Below are positions 23,294 through 32,786 of a DNA stretch of 50,184 nt, piece by piece. The translations under genes were made by a program, and so were the position numbers. The notes beneath the pieces were generated by a model, which was not told the DNA's origin, did not search any database, and saw only the letters and a program-made list of their open reading frames with translations. Each line of letters starts with the position of its first letter. The stretch's first letter is position 1. Source of the DNA: JALENY01 sp036310185. GTDB lineage: Bacteria; Bacillota; Clostridia; Lachnospirales; Lachnospiraceae. The DNA lies in NCBI GenBank assembly GCA_036310185.1, contig JAXJSH010000061.1:1-50184 (forward strand), written 5' to 3'.

Positions 23294-24673
23294 ATGGACG
23301 ATGGCTGTAGTCCTTTATGGGGCTGTATGATTTTTATGCTGTTCGTAATGCTGAACGCGATTTTCCATGCATTTGGCAGCGCACTGTCAAATGTCCGGGA
23401 GAGCGAAGTTGAAAAACAGGCAGAGGAAGGAAACAAAAAGGCAAAAGAACTTCTGGAACTGCTTGATCATCCCGGCAGATTTCAGGATTCCGCGCATGCG
23501 GTATCAACACTGCTTGGAATTATAACCGGATACATAGGAATTGGCGTTGTTGTAAAGTATGTGATGAATCTGCTTCTGGAATGGTCCGGACAGATTGGTA
23601 TTCCTTTATATGTTTTACGGGCTGTACTTGTGGTGGCAGTACTGATCGGTACGATCGTGATACTTCTGGCATTCGGCTATCTGGTGCCGAAAAAGCTGGG
23701 AAAACACCATCCGGAAAAAACAGTATTCCGCTATTATGGGATAGTAAAAATAATTATGGTGCTTTTTGCACCCGTGTTATGGCTGATCCGCCTTCTCTCG
23801 AATCTGGTGATCCGTATCTTTGGCATCGATCCCCATCGGAAAGAGGATGAAGTTACGGAAGAAGAGATCATATCGATGGTGGATGAGGCGCATGAGCAGG
23901 GTGTGATCCAGGAAAACGAAGCGGAGATGATTCAGAATATCTTTGAATTTGGTGAGACAGTAGCACGGGATATTATGACCCATCGAAAAAATATCGTTGC
24001 CTTGGATGGTGATCTGTTTCTGGAAGATGCTCTGAAGATCATGCTGGAAGAAAGTTATTCCAGATATCCGGTATATCAGGGGGATATTGATAATATTATC
24101 GGTATCATACATCTGAAAGATGCCATGAAACAGATGACTTTTAAACAGATGGGACATATTGCCGTCTGTGATGTTCCGGATCTGGTCCGCAAAGTGGAGG
24201 TCATTCCGGAAACCAGAAATATTGACAGTGTTTTTCAGTACATGCAGACGAAAAAAGCCCACATGGTTATCGTTGTGGACGAATACGGCCAGACGGCCGG
24301 TCTGGTGGCCATGGAAGATATACTGGAAGAAATCGTCGGCAATATTCAGGATGAATATGACGATGAGGAAGAATTTATTGTGCATCAGTTTGACGACAGC
24401 ATTCTGATGGACGGGCTGACGCCGCTGGAGCTGGTCGGCGAGGTGCTTCACGTTGATTTTGAAAATGAGGAATGTGAAACACTGAATGGTTATTTAACGT
24501 ATCTGCTGGATCATGTCCCCAATGAAGAAGACCAGGAGGTCTGTGCAAAGGGATTTTCATTCCAGATACTGAAGGTAGAAAAACATATTATTAAAAAAGT
24601 CCGGGTAGAAAAGTTAACGGATGAGGAAAAGGGAGAAGAATTATGTCAGGACATTCAAAATTCGCAAACATAA
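23294..24673 (+). CDS. CNNM/CorC-type membrane protein with CBS pair
   Basis: This 459-residue protein is annotated in such genomes as hemolysin family protein; related proteins move or sense magnesium or cobalt. The N-terminal DUF21/CNNM membrane domain (about 1-185) has four hydrophobic segments. A tandem CBS pair follows (about 210-335, including RDIMTHRKNIVALDGD and HMVIVVDEYGQTAGLV), then a C-terminal CorC_HlyC domain (about 355-445). AAGGAG precedes the ATG. Its last 31 bases overlap yebC. The name hemolysin is historical and should not be read as evidence of toxicity. Confidence 0.9.
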   Translation: MDDGCSPLWGCMIFMLFVMLNAIFHAFGSALSNVRESEVEKQAEEGNKKAKELLELLDHPGRFQDSAHAVSTLLGIITGYIGIGVVVKYVMNLLLEWSGQIGIPLYVLRAVLVVAVLIGTIVILLAFGYLVPKKLGKHHPEKTVFRYYGIVKIIMVLFAPVLWLIRLLSNLVIRIFGIDPHRKEDEVTEEEIISMVDEAHEQGVIQENEAEMIQNIFEFGETVARDIMTHRKNIVALDGDLFLEDALKIMLEESYSRYPVYQGDIDNIIGIIHLKDAMKQMTFKQMGHIAVCDVPDLVRKVEVIPETRNIDSVFQYMQTKKAHMVIVVDEYGQTAGLVAMEDILEEIVGNIQDEYDDEEEFIVHQFDDSILMDGLTPLELVGEVLHVDFENEECETLNGYLTYLLDHVPNEEDQEVCAKGFSFQILKVEKHIIKKVRVEKLTDEEKGEELCQDIQNSQT

Positions 24674-25383
24674 AACACAAGAAAGAGAAAAACGATGCAA
24701 AAAAAGGTAAGATCTTTACCATCATCGGACGTGAAATCGCAGTTGCGGTAAAAGAGGGCGGTCCGGATCCGGCAAACAACCGTAAACTCCGTGATGTAAT
24801 TGCAAAAGCAAAAGCAAACAACATGCCCAATGATACCATTGACCGTGGAATCAAAAAAGCAACCGGCGATGCAAATGCTGCAAATTACGAATATATTACT
24901 TATGAGGGATATGGTCCGAATGGCATCGCAATTATCGTGGATACCCTGACCGACAACAGAAACCGTACGGCTGCCAATGTGAGAAGTGCGTTCACAAAAG
25001 GAAACGGAAACATCGGAACACAGGGCTGCGTATCTTTTATGTTTGACAAAAAAGGCCAGATCATCATCGACAAAGAAGAGTGTGAGATGGATGCGGACGA
25101 ACTTATGATGATGGCTCTGGATGCGGGCGCAGAAGATTTTGCAGAAGAAGAGGACAGTTTTGAAATCGTGACAGATCCGGATGATTTTCAGGCTGTTTAC
25201 GATGCACTGGAAGCAGAAGGCATTGTTATGGCAAGTGCAGAAGTAACCATGATTCCGCAGACTTATGTGGAACTGACATCGGAAGATGATATTAAAAATA
25301 TCAGAAAAACACTGGATCTGCTGGATGATGATGACGATGTTCAGAACGTATATCACAACTGGTCCGAGGATGAGGAAGCGTAA
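24643..25383 (+). CDS. yebC: YebC/PmpR family protein
   Basis: This 246-residue protein has the complete YebC fold, from MSGHSKFANIKHKK to the acidic C-terminus. Members were described as transcription regulators (PmpR), and more recent work links them to translation through difficult proline stretches. GGGAG lies 7 bases upstream of the ATG, inside the end of the preceding gene. Its stop codon is followed at once by the uppP ATG (TAAATG), suggesting tight coupling. Confidence 0.94.
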   Translation: MSGHSKFANIKHKKEKNDAKKGKIFTIIGREIAVAVKEGGPDPANNRKLRDVIAKAKANNMPNDTIDRGIKKATGDANAANYEYITYEGYGPNGIAIIVDTLTDNRNRTAANVRSAFTKGNGNIGTQGCVSFMFDKKGQIIIDKEECEMDADELMMMALDAGAEDFAEEEDSFEIVTDPDDFQAVYDALEAEGIVMASAEVTMIPQTYVELTSEDDIKNIRKTLDLLDDDDDVQNVYHNWSEDEEA

Positions 25384-26262
25384 ATGTCTGTTTTAGAAGC
25401 TATATTGCTTGGTATCGTACAGGGTCTGACCGAATTTCTGCCGGTGAGCAGTTCCGGTCATCTTGCCATCTTCGAGCAGCTTCTCGGTGTAGACACAAGT
25501 GGTGGTATTTTATTTGATGTATTGCTTCATTTCGGAACGCTTGGGGCTGTTGTCCTGGTGTTCCGGAAAGATTTAGTTCGTCTTGTACTTGAGACAATCC
25601 GGATTATTCACGATCTGTGGTATAATCTGGTCACATTGTTCCATAATCTGCGGGACGGAGAAGAACGCCGTTATCGGAAAATCATTGACAATAATTATCG
25701 GAAATTTGTCGTAATGATCCTTGCTGCGACCCTTCCGACTGCCGTGATCGGGTATCTGATGCGCGGCGTCGCTGCTGCAGTTTCCGCAACGCTTCTTTTT
25801 CCGGCACTGGGGCTTCTGATTACAGGGGTTCTGCTGCTGGTAGTCGATTATGTGGAAACCGGGAAAAAGATTCCGAAGGATGTTCCCATCTGGAATGCTT
25901 TTATCATTGGAGCCTGTCAGGGTATTGCGGCGTTTCCTGGTATATCCCGTTCCGGGACAACGATCACGGCATGTCTGCTTTGTGGGTTTAACCGCAAGTT
26001 CGCAGTAAAGTTTTCGTTTATCATGTCCATCCCGGCTATTATTGGTGCGATGATTCTGGAAATAAAAGGTGCAGTGGGAAGTACGGCAGTAACCGGTTCG
26101 TTTGTATTATGCAGTATGGCAGGCATGATTGTGGCCGGCGTTGTGGGCTTTTTGGCCATTAAGACCATGCTGTCCATGGTGCAGAAAAAGAAACTGCGCG
26201 TTTTTGCATATTATTGTTTTATTGTAGGAATTGCTGCTATTGTGGGCAGTTTCCTTTTGTAG
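25384..26262 (+). CDS. uppP: Undecaprenyl-diphosphatase (UppP/BacA)
   Basis: This 292-residue integral membrane enzyme recycles undecaprenyl pyrophosphate to the phosphate form used as lipid carrier for peptidoglycan; extra copies give bacitracin tolerance. The two signature loops are present: QGLTEFLPVSSSGHL near the N-terminus and the FPGISRSGTT motif near residue 185. About seven to eight hydrophobic segments surround them. It has no separate ribosome binding site beyond the end of yebC, so translation is probably coupled. Confidence 0.95.
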   Translation: MSVLEAILLGIVQGLTEFLPVSSSGHLAIFEQLLGVDTSGGILFDVLLHFGTLGAVVLVFRKDLVRLVLETIRIIHDLWYNLVTLFHNLRDGEERRYRKIIDNNYRKFVVMILAATLPTAVIGYLMRGVAAAVSATLLFPALGLLITGVLLLVVDYVETGKKIPKDVPIWNAFIIGACQGIAAFPGISRSGTTITACLLCGFNRKFAVKFSFIMSIPAIIGAMILEIKGAVGSTAVTGSFVLCSMAGMIVAGVVGFLAIKTMLSMVQKKKLRVFAYYCFIVGIAAIVGSFLL

Positions 26263-26282
26263 GATTTAGGGGGAGTCATTTT

Positions 26283-28835
26283 ATGGCAGGAGCCAGAAAT
26301 AGGAAAAAGAAAAAGGAAAAGCAGGATAACGGATTAAACAGAGAGATAACAGTATGCATTATCTTTGCGGCATCGATTTTACTTTGCATCAGCAACTTTG
26401 GAATCGGCGGAGTTATAGGCAATGGAATCAGCAGTTTTTTCTTTGGCATGTTTGGTTTCCTGGCGTACATATTTCCTGTGCTGCTTTTTCTTGGAGCTGC
26501 TTTTAAGATCGCAAACAAGGATAATCCGTCTGTTGTGCGCAAACTGGTGGGATGCGCACTTTTCTTCGTTTTTCTGAGTGCTTTTATTCAGCTGCTCATG
26601 GGCGGATATGAGAAAGGAACACCGCTGGCAGATTTTTATATTCTGTCTTCCCAGGCTAAGAATGGAGGCGGTATTCTGGGCGGTATTCTGGTGTCGGCGG
26701 CCGGTTATGCTTTTGGTACAGTGGGAGCGTATGTGATCTCTGTTATTGGAATGATCATCGGTGCCATTGTTATGACACAGCGTCCGCTTATTTCTCAGTT
26801 CAAAGATAAGAGTGCCTCGATTTATCGTGAGGCAAAAAATGAACAGAAAAAATGGAAAGAAGAACGCAAACAGGCACCGAAAAAAGAACGTCAGATCAAA
26901 GCGAAGAATCCAAGACAGATGAAGCTGAGCAATCTGGAACTGGAAAAACCGGCGCGTGAATCAAAAAGTGTGCTGCCGGAGTTTATGATCAGCCGCGGGG
27001 AGCGCAATGAAAAAAATGAGGCAGAAAAGAATGGGGCGGCTGCTTCAGAAATGAAAGCGGATACAGAGACAAAAACTCCGGAAATCGTGATTGAACGGGC
27101 TTCTTTTGAAGAAAATGTTCCGGAAAAAGCAGTGACCGGAGATGAGAAAAGGGGCAGTGCTTCAGAAAATGAGTCATCTCAGGTTGGTGAATTAAAGCCG
27201 GTGGAATCGGCTGCGGAGCTGGAACAGCAGGCCGGCACGGAGACTGCGGCTGTTCCCGGACACAGTCTGAAAAATCCAAAATCTTCCAAAGAAGAAATTG
27301 AAAATAATATTCACGACATAAAAAAAGAAATTCATACAAAAACGAAAAAACCGAAAAAGACATACAAGTTTCCGCCGCTGTCTCTGCTGAAAGCCGGAAC
27401 CCGCCAGAAAGGTGATTCCGATGCGCATCTTCGTAAGACAGCCGCAAAGCTTCAGGATACATTCCGCAGTTTTGGCGTCAATGTTACGGTGACAAATGCC
27501 AGCTGCGGACCTACGGTAACCAGATATGAACTTCAGCCGGAGCAGGGTGTGAAGGTAAGTAAAATCGTCAGTCTGTCCGACGATATCAAACTGAATCTGG
27601 CCGCCGCCGATATTCGAATCGAAGCTCCGATTCCGGGAAAAGCAGCAGTTGGCATTGAGGTGCCCAACGAGGAAAATTCTGCTGTTATGCTGCGTGAACT
27701 GCTGCAGTCGGATGCCTTTGCCCATTCCAAAGCGGCACTTCCCTTTGCTGTGGGTAAAGATATTGCAGGAAAAGCAATTGTGGCGGATATTGCAAAGATG
27801 CCGCATGTTCTGATCGCAGGCGCTACCGGTTCGGGAAAATCGGTCTGCATCAATACGCTGATCGTAAGTCTGCTTTATAAATCACATCCGGATGATGTGA
27901 AACTGATCATGATTGATCCGAAAGTGGTGGAACTGAGCGTTTATAACGGCATTCCTCACCTTCTGATTCCGGTTGTTACTGATCCGAAGAAAGCGGCAGG
28001 AGCGCTGAACTGGGCAGTTGCGGAAATGATGGAGCGTTACAATACATTTGCCGATTTTAATGTGCGTGATATTGTAAGCTACAATGAAAAAGCCCAGATG
28101 ATGATTGACGATCCTCAGATACCGGAAGAGAACAAACCGAAAAAGATGCCCCAGATCGTGATCATTGTGGACGAGCTTGCGGACCTTATGATGGTCGCTC
28201 CGGGCGAAGTGGAAGATGCCATCTGCCGTCTGGCCCAGCTGGCAAGGGCAGCAGGTCTCCATCTGGTCATTGCGACCCAGAGACCGTCCGTAAATGTTAT
28301 TACGGGCCTGATCAAGGCAAATATGCCGTCCCGAATCGCATTTGCCGTGTCATCCGGTGTGGATTCACGAACGATCCTGGATATGAACGGAGCGGAAAAA
28401 CTGCTGGGAAAAGGAGATATGCTTTTCTTCCCGCAGGGCTATTCGAAACCGGTCAGACTGCAGGGTGCCCTTGTGACCGACAAAGAAGTTTCCGAAGTTG
28501 TTAAATTTTTATCTTCACAATCGGACGAAGTAGTGTATAATACTGAGATAGAAAGCAGGATAAACAGCGCCAATTCAGGCGCTTCAGCCGGAGCCGCCGG
28601 TACAGGAAATGAGCGGGATGCTTATTTTGCAGATGCGGGCCGGTTCATTATTGAAAAAGACAAGGCTTCCATCGGCATGCTTCAGCGCATGTTCAAGATT
28701 GGTTTTAACCGTGCAGCCAGAATCATGGATCAGCTGTGCGAAGCCGGCGTGGTCGGTGAGGAAGAGGGCACAAAACCAAGAAAAGTGCTGATGTCAATGG
28801 AGCAGTTTGAACAGGTGATTGAAGAATTACTGTAA
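26283..28835 (+). CDS. ftsK: DNA translocase FtsK/SpoIIIE
   Basis: This 850-residue septal DNA pump clears chromosomes from the division or sporulation septum. The N-terminal membrane domain (about 15-165) has four hydrophobic segments. A charged Glu/Lys-rich linker follows (about 180-370), then the alpha-beta motor: Walker A GATGSGKSV near 512, Walker B VIIVDELADLMM, and ATQRPSVNVITGLIKAN. The C-terminal gamma winged helix (about 780-850, FIIEKDKASIGMLQRMF) reads the oriented chromosomal repeats. I chose the ATG at 26283, after GGGGGAG; an upstream frame start at 26214 lies within uppP. A sporulating host would use it as SpoIIIE. Confidence 0.95.
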   Translation: MAGARNRKKKKEKQDNGLNREITVCIIFAASILLCISNFGIGGVIGNGISSFFFGMFGFLAYIFPVLLFLGAAFKIANKDNPSVVRKLVGCALFFVFLSAFIQLLMGGYEKGTPLADFYILSSQAKNGGGILGGILVSAAGYAFGTVGAYVISVIGMIIGAIVMTQRPLISQFKDKSASIYREAKNEQKKWKEERKQAPKKERQIKAKNPRQMKLSNLELEKPARESKSVLPEFMISRGERNEKNEAEKNGAAASEMKADTETKTPEIVIERASFEENVPEKAVTGDEKRGSASENESSQVGELKPVESAAELEQQAGTETAAVPGHSLKNPKSSKEEIENNIHDIKKEIHTKTKKPKKTYKFPPLSLLKAGTRQKGDSDAHLRKTAAKLQDTFRSFGVNVTVTNASCGPTVTRYELQPEQGVKVSKIVSLSDDIKLNLAAADIRIEAPIPGKAAVGIEVPNEENSAVMLRELLQSDAFAHSKAALPFAVGKDIAGKAIVADIAKMPHVLIAGATGSGKSVCINTLIVSLLYKSHPDDVKLIMIDPKVVELSVYNGIPHLLIPVVTDPKKAAGALNWAVAEMMERYNTFADFNVRDIVSYNEKAQMMIDDPQIPEENKPKKMPQIVIIVDELADLMMVAPGEVEDAICRLAQLARAAGLHLVIATQRPSVNVITGLIKANMPSRIAFAVSSGVDSRTILDMNGAEKLLGKGDMLFFPQGYSKPVRLQGALVTDKEVSEVVKFLSSQSDEVVYNTEIESRINSANSGASAGAAGTGNERDAYFADAGRFIIEKDKASIGMLQRMFKIGFNRAARIMDQLCEAGVVGEEEGTKPRKVLMSMEQFEQVIEELL

Positions 28836-28866
28836 TTTGGTCCCTGTCCATAGAAAGAGGTAAGTT

Positions 28867-29976
28867 ATGAAATGTCAGAAATGCGGCAAAGACATTCCTG
28901 ATGGTGAACTTATATGCGTAGAATGCGGCGCGGAAGTACAGCTTGTTCCGGATTACAATTCCATAGAGTATATGATGCAATGTCGTGATAATCAGGAAGA
29001 GAAGGAAAAAGAGTACGAGAAAACAGTTGACCGCAAGATGCGCAAAAAGTATAAAAAGAAAAAGAAGAAAAAACATCCGGTTCTGATCGGGATGGGAATT
29101 CTGTCCATGACTGCAGTTCTTGGGCTTCTGATTGCCTATCTGATCTGGGATAAAAATCATAATTCTTTTGAGTATCAATACGAAAAGGCTGTTGAGGCGT
29201 TTCAGAATCAGGATTATGAGCGTGCATCCGGATATGTGGAGCGCGCCATTTATCTGAATCCGGATCATGTTGAGGCAGAACTTTTGTCGGTAGAGATCAT
29301 ACTTGCTTCCGGCGACGAAAGTCTGGCGATCGAATCCCTGAAGGCAGTTGTCTACAATCATCCGGACAGTGAAGCGGCATATGCAAAACTGATCACTTTA
29401 TATGAAAAAAGACAGGATACAGCGTCCATACAGGCTCTTATGGAAAAATGTGAAAACGAATCCGTAAAAGAGGCATTTTCGGAATACATTTGCGCGGACC
29501 CCGTGTTTGTTACCGGAGAGGGCAATTACACATCCCTGACGGAGATTGAGATTCAGGCAGAGGAAGGAACGGTATATTATACAACAGACGGAACCATACC
29601 GGATCAGCAGAGTCAAGTATACAGCGGCCCCTTTGCTCTTCCGGAAGGAAGGACCACGGTGCGTGCCGTGGCATACAACGAAAAGGGAATTGCCAGCAAT
29701 GTAATCTCATGCAGTTATACCCTTACCCTGGAGACACCGGATCCGCCGGCGGTCAGTCCGGATTCGGGCGTTTATGAAAAGGGCAGTAAGATCACCGTAA
29801 CCGTTCCGGCGGGATGTACTGCATATTATGTGTTTGATAAAGCTGCAGATAAAAACTGCAATTTGTATACAGAACCTGTTTCCATGTTAAATGGTGAACA
29901 TATATTCAGTGTTGTGCTTGTGAATGAAAATGGTAAACAGAGTTATCCGACTACGGTAACCTATGTGGCTGAATAG
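28867..29976 (+). CDS. Zinc-ribbon membrane protein with TPR and chitobiase C-terminal-like domain
   Basis: I do not recognise a named family for this 369-residue protein, but its parts are clear. A zinc ribbon with C3, C6, C17 and C20 opens it (CxxC...CxxC). A lysine run (60-69) and one membrane helix (71-93) follow, so the C-terminal part should lie outside the membrane. Residues 100-190 form TPR-like helices (AVEAFQNQDYERASGYVERA, LNPDHVEAE). Residues 215-285 match the chitobiase/beta-hexosaminidase C-terminal module (TVYYTTDGTIPDQQS, VRAVAYNEKGIASN), and a degenerate second copy seems to follow. A cell-surface sensing or scaffold role is possible. GAGG precedes the ATG. nfnA starts 29 bases downstream. 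Confidence 0.85.
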   Translation: MKCQKCGKDIPDGELICVECGAEVQLVPDYNSIEYMMQCRDNQEEKEKEYEKTVDRKMRKKYKKKKKKKHPVLIGMGILSMTAVLGLLIAYLIWDKNHNSFEYQYEKAVEAFQNQDYERASGYVERAIYLNPDHVEAELLSVEIILASGDESLAIESLKAVVYNHPDSEAAYAKLITLYEKRQDTASIQALMEKCENESVKEAFSEYICADPVFVTGEGNYTSLTEIEIQAEEGTVYYTTDGTIPDQQSQVYSGPFALPEGRTTVRAVAYNEKGIASNVISCSYTLTLETPDPPAVSPDSGVYEKGSKITVTVPAGCTAYYVFDKAADKNCNLYTEPVSMLNGEHIFSVVLVNENGKQSYPTTVTYVAE

Positions 29977-30005
29977 AGCGGATAAAAAAAGCAGAGGAGG
30001 ACATT

Positions 30006-30896
30006 ATGTACAAAATTAAAAAAGCAGAGAAACTTAACGATATCATCTACAAGATGGTCGTTGAGGCTCCGAGAGTGGCAAAACATTGCGAACCTGGTCA
30101 GTTCGTTATTGTGAAAATTGATGAGGTTGGCGAGAGAATTCCGCTTACAATCTGTGACTACGACCGCGAGGAAGGAACCGTTACGATCGTGTTCCAGCCG
30201 ATCGGTGCTTCCACAGAGCGTATGAAAGCGCTTCAGACCGGTGATTCTTTTGAAGATTTCGTTGGACCGCTGGGCAAACCGTCTGAGCTGGTAACGGACG
30301 ATTTTGAAGAAGTAAAAAATAAAAAAGTTCTTTTCGTTGCCGGTGGTGTCGGTACCGCACCGGTATATCCGCAGGTAAAATGGCTGCACGAGCACGGCAT
30401 TGGCGCTGATGTTATCGTTGGTGCAAAGACAAAAGACCTTCTGATCCTGGAAGATGAGATGAAAGCAGTTGCTGAAAATCTGTACATCACAACCGACGAC
30501 GGTTCTTATGTGAGAAAAGGTCTTGTAACCGATGTAATTGTAGATCTGGTAGAAAATCAGGGCAAAAAATATGACCTCGTAGTTGCGATCGGTCCGATGA
30601 TCATGATGAAATTTGCATGTCTGACCACAAAGAAACTGGGTCTTCCGACCATCGTCAGCATGAACCCGATCATGGTAGACGGAACCGGTATGTGTGGTGC
30701 ATGTCGTCTGACCGTAGGCGATGAAATCAAATTTGCATGTGTGGATGGTCCGGAATTTGACGGACATCTGATCAATTTTGATGAAGCAATGAAGAGACAG
30801 CAGATGTATAAGACAGAAGAAGGAAGAGCAATCCTGAAACTGCGTGAAGGCGATACCCATCACGGCGGATGCGGAAACTGCGGAGGTGACGAATAA
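30006..30896 (+). CDS. nfnA: NfnA, FAD/[2Fe-2S] subunit of NADH-dependent ferredoxin:NADP+ oxidoreductase
   Basis: This 296-residue flavoprotein is the small subunit of the bifurcating transhydrogenase NfnAB, which couples reduced ferredoxin and NADH to make NADPH. It has the FNR-like FAD domain (about 1-95), a NAD-binding domain with GGVGTAPVYPQ (about 110-220), and a C-terminal [2Fe-2S] site (MCGACRLTVGDEIKFAC). Databases often call it sulfide or dihydroorotate dehydrogenase-like. The adjacent NfnB homologue supports the assignment. The stop overlaps the nfnB ATG by one base. Codon bias suggests high expression. Confidence 0.92.
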   Translation: MYKIKKAEKLNDIIYKMVVEAPRVAKHCEPGQFVIVKIDEVGERIPLTICDYDREEGTVTIVFQPIGASTERMKALQTGDSFEDFVGPLGKPSELVTDDFEEVKNKKVLFVAGGVGTAPVYPQVKWLHEHGIGADVIVGAKTKDLLILEDEMKAVAENLYITTDDGSYVRKGLVTDVIVDLVENQGKKYDLVVAIGPMIMMKFACLTTKKLGLPTIVSMNPIMVDGTGMCGACRLTVGDEIKFACVDGPEFDGHLINFDEAMKRQQMYKTEEGRAILKLREGDTHHGGCGNCGGDE

Positions 30897-32284
30897 TGGC
30901 AGATGTATTAAAGAAAGTTCCTGTAAGAGAGCAGGATCCGAAAGTACGTGCAACAAACTTTGATGAAGTTTGTCTTGGATATAACAAAGAAGAGGCGATG
31001 GAAGAAGCTTCCCGCTGTATCAACTGTAAAAATGCAAAATGTGTAACCGGATGTCCGGTTAATATCAATATCCCGGGATTCATTCAGAAAGTAAAAGAAG
31101 GTGAATTTGAAGAAGCGTTCAAGATCATCGGTGAATCCAGTGCCCTTCCGGCTGTATGCGGTCGTGTATGTCCGCAGGAAAGCCAGTGTGAAGGAAAATG
31201 TATCCGCGGCGTCAAAGGCGAAGCAATCTCCATCGGTAAACTGGAACGTTTCGTGGCGGACTGGGCAAAAGAAAACGGTATCAAACCGGTTGCTCCGGAA
31301 AAAACCAACGGACACAAAGTAGCTGTTATCGGTTCCGGCCCTGCAGGTCTGACCTGTGCCGGTGATCTGGCAAAACTTGGCTATGAAGTAACTATTTTTG
31401 AAGCATTACATAAAACCGGCGGTGTACTTGTATATGGTATTCCGGAATTCCGTCTTCCGAAAGACAAAGTCGTAGCAGCTGAAGTGGAAAACGTAAAAGC
31501 ACTTGGCGTAAAAATCGAGACAGACGTTATCATCGGTAAATCCACAACTATCGATGCACTGATGAAAGAAGAAGGTTTCGAAGCGGTATTTATCGGTTCC
31601 GGTGCAGGTCTTCCCATGTTCATGGGAATCCCGGGTGAAAATGCAAACGGTGTATTCTCCGCAAACGAATATCTGACCCGTAACAACCTGATGAAAGCAT
31701 TCCGCGACGATTACGATACACCGATCTTCCGCGGCAAAAAAGTTGCTGTTGTCGGCGGCGGTAACGTAGCTATGGATGCTGCAAGAACAGCACTGCGTCT
31801 CGGTGCAGAAGTACATATCATCTACCGACGCAGTGAAGCAGAACTTCCGGCCCGGGCAGAAGAAGTACATCATGCAAAAGAAGAAGGCGTAATCTTTGAC
31901 CTTCTGACCAACCCGGTTGAAATCCTTACCGATGAAAACGAATGGGTAAAAGGCATCAAGCTGGTTAAGATGGAACTTGGCGAACCGGATGCTTCCGGAA
32001 GAAGAAGACCGGTTGAAGTTCCGGGTTCTGAATATGAGATCGAAGTTGATACCGTAATCATGTCTCTTGGTACATCACCGAACCCGTTGATCTCCTCAAC
32101 GACCATCGGTCTTGACACAAACAAGAGAAAATGTATCGTTGCAGATGAAGAGTTCGGTCAGACATCCAAAGAGGGTGTATTTGCCGGCGGTGATGCGGTA
32201 ACAGGCGCAGCAACCGTAATCCTTGCTATGGGTGCAGGAAAAGCAGGCGCAAAAGGTATTCACGAATATCTGTCAAATAAATAA
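30896..32284 (+). CDS. nfnB: NfnB, large subunit of NADH-dependent ferredoxin:NADP+ oxidoreductase
   Basis: This 462-residue protein, often annotated as NADPH-dependent glutamate synthase small subunit (GltA), carries the bifurcating FAD and two [4Fe-4S] clusters. Cluster cysteines are visible at 41, 44, 49, 53 (CINCKNAKCVTGC) and 88, 92, 98, 102. Two dinucleotide-binding motifs follow: GSGPAGLTCAGDLA and GGGNVAMDAARTALRLGA. There is no glutamate synthase large subunit nearby, and the preceding gene is an NfnA homologue, so NfnB is the better name. It is probably cotranscribed with nfnA. Confidence 0.93.
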   Translation: MADVLKKVPVREQDPKVRATNFDEVCLGYNKEEAMEEASRCINCKNAKCVTGCPVNINIPGFIQKVKEGEFEEAFKIIGESSALPAVCGRVCPQESQCEGKCIRGVKGEAISIGKLERFVADWAKENGIKPVAPEKTNGHKVAVIGSGPAGLTCAGDLAKLGYEVTIFEALHKTGGVLVYGIPEFRLPKDKVVAAEVENVKALGVKIETDVIIGKSTTIDALMKEEGFEAVFIGSGAGLPMFMGIPGENANGVFSANEYLTRNNLMKAFRDDYDTPIFRGKKVAVVGGGNVAMDAARTALRLGAEVHIIYRRSEAELPARAEEVHHAKEEGVIFDLLTNPVEILTDENEWVKGIKLVKMELGEPDASGRRRPVEVPGSEYEIEVDTVIMSLGTSPNPLISSTTIGLDTNKRKCIVADEEFGQTSKEGVFAGGDAVTGAATVILAMGAGKAGAKGIHEYLSNK

Positions 32285-32299
32285 TTCAGGAGAGGCAAC

Positions 32300-32599
32300 A
32301 TGGTACATCATATTGTAATGTGGAAATTCAAACCGGAGATTGGGGACGAGCAGAAACCCGCATTAAAAGCTGCCATGGAAGAAAATCTGAAAAGTCTGGT
32401 GGGACAGGTTCCGGGTCTTTTGACCGCTGAATTTGTATCACAGCCGATTTCATCCAGTACCCATGACATGGCTTTGGTGACCACACTGGAAAAAGCAGAA
32501 GATATTGCGGTATATGCAAAACATCCTGCGCATGTACATGTGGCAGATACATATGTGAGACCATATGTATGCGAACGTGCATGTCTTGATTATGAATAA
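32300..32599 (+). CDS. Dabb family protein
   Basis: This 99-residue protein has the dimeric alpha-beta barrel (Dabb) fold: opening MVHHIVMWKFKPE and closing HPAHVHVADTYVRPYVCERACLDYE. In plants and bacteria relatives are stress-responsive or act in ring-forming reactions; the role here is not known. It starts 15 bases after nfnB with AGGAG, and is the last gene before two hairpins, so it probably belongs to the nfn transcript. Confidence 0.88.
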   Translation: MVHHIVMWKFKPEIGDEQKPALKAAMEENLKSLVGQVPGLLTAEFVSQPISSSTHDMALVTTLEKAEDIAVYAKHPAHVHVADTYVRPYVCERACLDYE

Positions 32600-32612
32600 A
32601 AAGTAAATGGAT

Positions 32613-32640
32613 GGGGGTGCCGTTAAGATGCGGCATCCCC
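32613..32640 (+). terminator. GC-rich hairpin after the Dabb gene
   Basis: GGGGTGCCG (32614-32622) pairs with CGGCATCCCC (32631-32640) through about nine pairs including one G-U. The T-tract that follows is broken (TATTGCGTTGCTTTT), so it is a weak terminator; a second, better one is 33 bases on. Confidence 0.5.
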
Positions 32641-32672
32641 TATTGCGTTGCTTTTATCTGTAAATGAAAATC

Positions 32673-32711
32673 AAAGCGCCGTCTTCTTATGGTCTGAAAT
32701 CGGCGCTTTTT
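32673..32711 (+). terminator. Intrinsic terminator after the nfn-Dabb run
   Basis: AAAGCGCCG (32673-32681) and CGGCGCTTT (32701-32709) form a perfect 9-bp stem with a 19-base loop, and the run TTTTT follows. It closes the nfnA-nfnB-Dabb unit ahead of rlmH. Confidence 0.8.
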
Positions 32712-32786
32712 AAAAGTAAAAAGTACAGATGTACATAAGAATATTATGTATACCTGATGCTGTAAAAGGTAAATAATAGGGGATTT

